From Dactylonectria macrodidyma (Eukaryota > Ascomycota > Sordariomycetes > Hypocreales > Nectriaceae): a stretch of 64,000 bases of DNA. The notes beneath the pieces are model-generated. The model was not told where the DNA came from. It did no database searches and worked only from the letters and a program-made list of their open reading frames with translations. The stretch is taken from contig JAGMUV010000039.1 in the NCBI GenBank assembly GCA_020744425.1, positions 310,001 through 374,000 of the forward strand, written 5' to 3'. Within the stretch, counting starts at the first letter, position 1. Every line of letters begins with the position of its first letter. The translations under genes and the position numbers were made by a program. This document shows, in pieces, positions 60,008 to 64,000 of the stretch.

Positions 60008-63000
60008 TCACGGATTGGAGAGGCCCAGCGCATTACGGAACACGATAAACCGGTCTTTTGGGAGAGCTTTCGTAAGTCCGTCTGCGATTTGTTGCTCGGT
60101 TGGGACATATTGGAGCTCAACGTCTCCATCCGAGACTCGTTCTCGAACGTAATGCCATTGAAGATCAATGTGCTTAGTCCTGGCGTGGAACTGTGGATTT
60201 TTGGCCATTGCAATTGCCCCTTGATTGTCCCCGTAGAGGATAGTTGTTTGAAGGTCTCCATGTTTGTATTGGGCCAGAAGTTCGCGCAGCAACCCTCGTA
60301 GCCAGATCGCTTCTTTGGTGCATTGTGTTTGCCCCATGTACTCCGCTTCGCAGGATGATAGTGCGACCGTTGGTTGTCGTTTGGAGCTCCAACTGATGGC
60401 GCCTGTGCCGACGTTGAAGACATAACCAGCCGTTGATCGTCTGGTGTCGTGGTCGCCAGCCCAGTCTGAGTCGGTGTACCCAACTAACGGTCTGAGTGGT
60501 CCGCTGAAAACGAGTTCCAAGTCGATCGTTCCTCGCAAGTACCTCATGATGCGCTTGACGGCTTGGACGTGTTCGTTGGTTGGGTTTCCCAGATATCGGC
60601 TGCAGAGAGAGACGGCAAATGCGATGTCTGGGCGAGTGCCAAGCATGGCGTACATAAGTGAACCAATTGCTTTTGCGTACCATAGTTTCGTCGTTCCAGA
60701 CGCTTTGTATTCGTCTGGGACAGGTTGGAATTTTGACGTGCTCAGGGGAGTTGTGACTGGCTTGCTCTCCCACATGTCAAATTCCCGTAGGACCTTCTCG
60801 ACATATGCTCGTTGGGAGAGGAAGATGGCCTTGTTGCGTCTGTCTCTCCGGACGGACATTCCCAGATAGTACTGACACGGACCAAGGTCAGTCATTTCGA
60901 ATTTCTTGCTCAAGGCGGCTTTGATTTGGCGGATTTCTTCCTTATCGGGACCAGCGATTAGGAGATCATCCACGTAGACAGCGAAGTAGGTTGTGCCACG
61001 GATGAAGACGCCAACATCGGCGTTGAGTGGTTTAAAGTCGAGGGTTTCCAGAAAATCAGATAATGTCTGGTACCAGATTCGGGGAGATTGTTTAAGACCG
61101 TAGAGAGCCTTCCGCAGTCGGAAGACTTTGCCTGATTTGTCGCCGAAGCCCTGTGGCTGAGTGATGTAAATTTCTTCTTTGACATCACCGTAAAGGAAGG
61201 CAGTTTTGACATCCATTTGTTCCAGTTCAAGGTCCAAGGCCGCAGCGATAGCGAAGATCATTTTATAGCTCATCGGCTTGACCACGGAGGCAAACGTCTC
61301 GTGGTAGTCGATTCCATCTTTTTGTTCGAAGCCTCTGACGACGAAGCGAGCTTTGAATCTGGTAATCTCGCCATCCTTTCCCCGTTTGAGCTTATACACC
61401 CATTTGCCTTGGAGCGTATGTTTTCCTGGAGGCAGGCTGACTGGTATGAAGGTGCCATTTCTCCTCAAGGAGTCGATTTCGTCAATCATGGCTTGCATCC
61501 ATTGTTCGCTATGAGGCGAGTTCATTGCTTCGTCAAAGGTTTTGGGTTCGGTCGGTTCAAGGTTGTTGGCGATCATAGCCAGATGAATGGCAATCATGTT
61601 GAAGCGCCATTGGTTTTGTTGAGCTGATGGGTCTTGTTGAGCTAGGACTGTGTATCTTGATGGAATTTGTCCTCTGGTTTCCCGTACAGGAAAACGTTGT
61701 TGGGGATGACCGTCGGCTGCTTCCGCGACGACTTGGTGTTCGTCGACCGCACTGTCGGGGCTTTGTGTTCTTTCTGGAGTCCCCAGTTCCACATGGAGGC
61801 TTGGCTCGTCTTGATTCGGTTGATAGGATTGGTTGGGGGCTGACTGTATCTCTCCGTCTGTTCTGATGTTTTCGGTTAGGGGTATAGTTGGGAGAGATGA
61901 TGTGAGATCCATCCGTTTTGCGTTGGGTTCATCAGTTGGTTGCTCCGATGCAATTCGTTTTCTCAGCAGGGATTTCTCATCGAACACGACGTTGTTCGCA
62001 AAGAATATTCTTCCATCATCGTCGACTAAGGCGTAGTTTGTGCTCCCTTGATAGCCGAGGAGCCGGCAGGGGATTGTCTTGTCGTCCATCTTCTTCCGTT
62101 TGGCTGAAGGCATCTTTGCAAAGCCTCGGCTGCCGATAACTCGGAGATGGGAGAGATTCGGCACTTCCTTGTGCCATGCTTCATAAGGTGTGATTTGACG
62201 ACCCGAGGCTGGTGAGAGGTTTCGTACGTATGCCATGGCTTTGAGGACGTATGGCCAGAATTTCTTTTCCAGTCCTGAATGGATGAGAGTCGTTGTGAGC
62301 TTCTCGAGTAGGACACGGTTTGCTACTTCGGCCACCCCGTTTTGTTCGTGCTGCTCGGTAGCAGAGAAGATCATCTCAATCATCTTGTTTTCGCAGTAGA
62401 GAGTGAGTGTATCAGCTTGGTTTTCTCCCCCTCGATCGAGGCGAAGGTAACGGCAGCGACGGGTTGGTGTCTCGGCTTGTTCCAGAAGTTGCCGAAGGCA
62501 GTTGCCAAATTCGGACTTTTGCCTGATTGGGAAGACCCAGGTCATTTTGGTGAAATCGTCTATGAAGCAGGCCCAGTATCTATGGCCGTCGATGCCTTCG
62601 TCTGGGAAGGGGCCAGCGATATCGCCATGCAGGCTCTCCAGTGGTCTTGTTCCTTTTCGAATGCATCCGCGGTGAGGCCTTTCCTTCATGCGCCCTTTTA
62701 CGCACGCTTCACAGACGTTGGAGTCAGATAGAGGAGTGATGCCCGTGGACATCTTCATGAGTAAATGCAAGTTCTGTTCTCCCAAATGGCCGAGTCGGTC
62801 ATGCCAGATCTGCAGTTTAGGGTCGCTGACAGAGTATGCGGCCATGGCAGTGTGCAGTTGTTCGTCGTCCTCGTCGATCACGTACAGACCAAATTTCCTA
62901 GTGGCGCTGAGGATGACTTTACCGTGGCTTGTAATGACAGCTCGTCCTTTTCGAAATAAAATAGTTGCTCCATCTTCCTCGAGGGCCGAGACCGAGACAA

Positions 63001-64000
63001 GGTTGCAGTGAGCGTCTGGGACGTAAAGTGCCTTATGAAGGATCGTCGTTCCTTTGGCATTGTTCCGTATGGTTCTGAGGGTGTATGTGCCTTGCCCCTC
63101 GGGCATAATGGCCGAGCCAGCTATGCCGTTGATGGCAGAGCCGGTAAAGTTCTCGAGTGACGTAAAGTTCTGTCGACGGCAGAACGTGTGAGAAGAGGCG
63201 CCGCTGTCCAATACGTGAATTCGCTCGAGCAGCCCGGACGGCTCTGATGCAGCCAGGCCAAACTGGGGTTGAAAGGATAGAAGGGCCGTGTTTAAGAAGG
63301 CGACGGCGGCGGTGTGATCCTCGTCCAGTTGCAGTGGCGAGGTGTTCTTCTTTCTCTTCTCAAGCTTAGATTCTCGTCGTCCACTCCGAAGTGCTCGTTT
63401 TCTTCTGAACTCCTCAAGAAGGTCGGGGTGTAGGCCGAAACATCCGGCCTTGGTATGACCTGGTCTATTGCAGTGGCCGCACGTCTGAGCCACTCGGTCT
63501 TTGCCAGGACCACGCATTCCAGCCAGCAGAGCTGTTTGTGTCTTGGCCTTTTCTCGTTGTTGAATGTTCATCTCCTCTTGCTCTGCAGCGGCAAGGGCGA
63601 TTTCGAATGTGACCGCAGGTTTGGTTACTTCTCCGTTGGAGCCTCGTTCGGGTAGCAAGTTGTGGTTTTGGTAGAAAGCAGTGAGGAACACTTCGTATTC
63701 GGGGCCAAGTCCGGTTAGGAACTTATTGATGAATTGAGGAGTGCCGATTTCGCATGTCTCGTCTAGTTGCAAGAGTTCAGATTGGGCTTCTCGCAGTCTT
63801 TCCGCAAAGTTCATGACTCCCGAGCATTGGTCTAAGGCAAGGCTGTTGTATCGTCGGTCGAGATCTTGGAAAACCGCACTTCCCTTTGGTTTGAAGCGCT
63901 TTTCAAGTTCCCCGAACATCTCCGTGACGGTCTCCTTGCCCTTTACCTGCTCCCTGGCGTTGTATCCAAGTCGATTGAGGACTGCTCCGCACGCGCGTTC
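60008..64000 (-). CDS. Copia 2 Gag-Pol polyprotein (5' end outside window)
   Basis: One frame is open to the window edge, at least 1330 residues, so gag and pol are fused without a stop, unlike Copia 1. In order: gag region (GVMNFAERLREAQSELLQLD), CCHC knuckle CGHCNRPGHTKAGC, protease VLDSGASSHTF, integrase zinc region (HDRLGHLGEQNL...CEACVKGR), integrase core (LHGDIAGPF, RLDRGGENQ, EQNGVAEVAN), reverse transcriptase (MDVKTAFLYG, LYGLKQSP, VYVDDLLIAG) and RNase H (YTDSDWAGD, SSCEAEYMG, HIDLQWHYVR). No lesion seen. Probably a recent, potentially active element. Confidence 0.93.
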   Translation of the reverse strand, partial: ERACGAVLNRLGYNAREQVKGKETVTEMFGELEKRFKPKGSAVFQDLDRRYNSLALDQCSGVMNFAERLREAQSELLQLDETCEIGTPQFINKFLTGLGPEYEVFLTAFYQNHNLLPERGSNGEVTKPAVTFEIALAAAEQEEMNIQQREKAKTQTALLAGMRGPGKDRVAQTCGHCNRPGHTKAGCFGLHPDLLEEFRRKRALRSGRRESKLEKRKKNTSPLQLDEDHTAAVAFLNTALLSFQPQFGLAASEPSGLLERIHVLDSGASSHTFCRRQNFTSLENFTGSAINGIAGSAIMPEGQGTYTLRTIRNNAKGTTILHKALYVPDAHCNLVSVSALEEDGATILFRKGRAVITSHGKVILSATRKFGLYVIDEDDEQLHTAMAAYSVSDPKLQIWHDRLGHLGEQNLHLLMKMSTGITPLSDSNVCEACVKGRMKERPHRGCIRKGTRPLESLHGDIAGPFPDEGIDGHRYWACFIDDFTKMTWVFPIRQKSEFGNCLRQLLEQAETPTRRCRYLRLDRGGENQADTLTLYCENKMIEMIFSATEQHEQNGVAEVANRVLLEKLTTTLIHSGLEKKFWPYVLKAMAYVRNLSPASGRQITPYEAWHKEVPNLSHLRVIGSRGFAKMPSAKRKKMDDKTIPCRLLGYQGSTNYALVDDDGRIFFANNVVFDEKSLLRKRIASEQPTDEPNAKRMDLTSSLPTIPLTENIRTDGEIQSAPNQSYQPNQDEPSLHVELGTPERTQSPDSAVDEHQVVAEAADGHPQQRFPVRETRGQIPSRYTVLAQQDPSAQQNQWRFNMIAIHLAMIANNLEPTEPKTFDEAMNSPHSEQWMQAMIDEIDSLRRNGTFIPVSLPPGKHTLQGKWVYKLKRGKDGEITRFKARFVVRGFEQKDGIDYHETFASVVKPMSYKMIFAIAAALDLELEQMDVKTAFLYGDVKEEIYITQPQGFGDKSGKVFRLRKALYGLKQSPRIWYQTLSDFLETLDFKPLNADVGVFIRGTTYFAVYVDDLLIAGPDKEEIRQIKAALSKKFEMTDLGPCQYYLGMSVRRDRRNKAIFLSQRAYVEKVLREFDMWESKPVTTPLSTSKFQPVPDEYKASGTTKLWYAKAIGSLMYAMLGTRPDIAFAVSLCSRYLGNPTNEHVQAVKRIMRYLRGTIDLELVFSGPLRPLVGYTDSDWAGDHDTRRSTAGYVFNVGTGAISWSSKRQPTVALSSCEAEYMGQTQCTKEAIWLRGLLRELLAQYKHGDLQTTILYGDNQGAIAMAKNPQFHARTKHIDLQWHYVRERVSDGDVELQYVPTEQQIADGLTKALPKDRFIVFRNALGLSNP

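Overview
The window reads as a repeat-dominated stretch of a filamentous ascomycete (Pezizomycotina) nuclear genome. Introns of about 47-94 bp with GTAAGT-like donors, fungal-type Tad1-like LINEs, Fot1/pogo, hAT, Copia, chromodomain Gypsy, piggyBac and Crypton elements, and one C-to-T/G-to-A-riddled (RIP-like) hAT all point that way. I cannot name the species. The only intact gene that looks like an ordinary host gene is a single-exon cysteine-synthase-like enzyme (4610-5545). Pieces of a dimethylformamidase-like gene, a DJ-1/PfpI-like gene and two unidentified genes lie at 8-12 kb.

Layout. 0-4.4 kb: hAT ends and a pogo/Fot1 C-terminal remnant split by a complete decayed hAT (901-3663, 8-bp target duplication) and by a solo LTR. 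4.6-5.5 kb: cysteine-synthase-like gene. 5.7-12.1 kb: LTR and MITE remnants, an internally deleted Helitron, host gene fragments and a deleted hAT. 12.5-13.9 kb: Tc1-like element. 14.1-19.9 kb: nearly complete Tad1-like LINE (copy A, minus strand), broken by a solo LTR in ORF1 and a frameshift in ORF2. 20.0-39.8 kb: a second LINE (copy B) split by one very large terminal-inverted-repeat element (20362-39440). 39.8-47.5 kb: a second, related element. 47.5-49.6 kb: intact piggyBac. 49.8-53.0 kb: hAT interrupted by a MITE of another hAT family. 53.1-55.8 kb: Crypton. 56.6-58.4 kb: truncated LINE copy C against a piggyBac fragment. 58.7-60.0 kb: LTR, minisatellite and poly-T. 60.0-64.0 kb: second Copia running off the window.

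The central observation is the 20362-39440 element. Its termini (TACGGTTGACTGTAGGGCTC... and the reverse complement) interrupt a LINE whose ORF2 end lies on one side and whose 3' UTR lies on the other, and the five bases CAGCC occur on both sides. With the younger insertions subtracted (Copia 5.4 kb, Gypsy 6.3 kb, two MITEs, two solo LTRs) the core is about 5.9 kb. It carries an integrase-like DDE transposase gene, a convergent accessory gene with an N-terminal zinc-binding motif, and two outer six-cysteine genes facing inward. A second element at 39818-47475 repeats the convergent transposase/accessory pair and has related terminal repeats and a third six-cysteine gene. I do not recognise this as a named transposon superfamily.

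Inside the big element a Copia (20383-25746) and a chromodomain Gypsy (28632-34923) look structurally complete, with LTR pairs identical by eye, exact 5-bp target duplications and open reading frames. The Copia places gag and pol in one frame separated by UGA in a TMV-type leaky context and has a primer site matching the anticodon arm of initiator tRNA-Met. The Gypsy has a 10-nt self-priming match between LTR and primer site. These young, un-mutated copies next to the RIP-like hAT suggest that RIP is weak or missed them.
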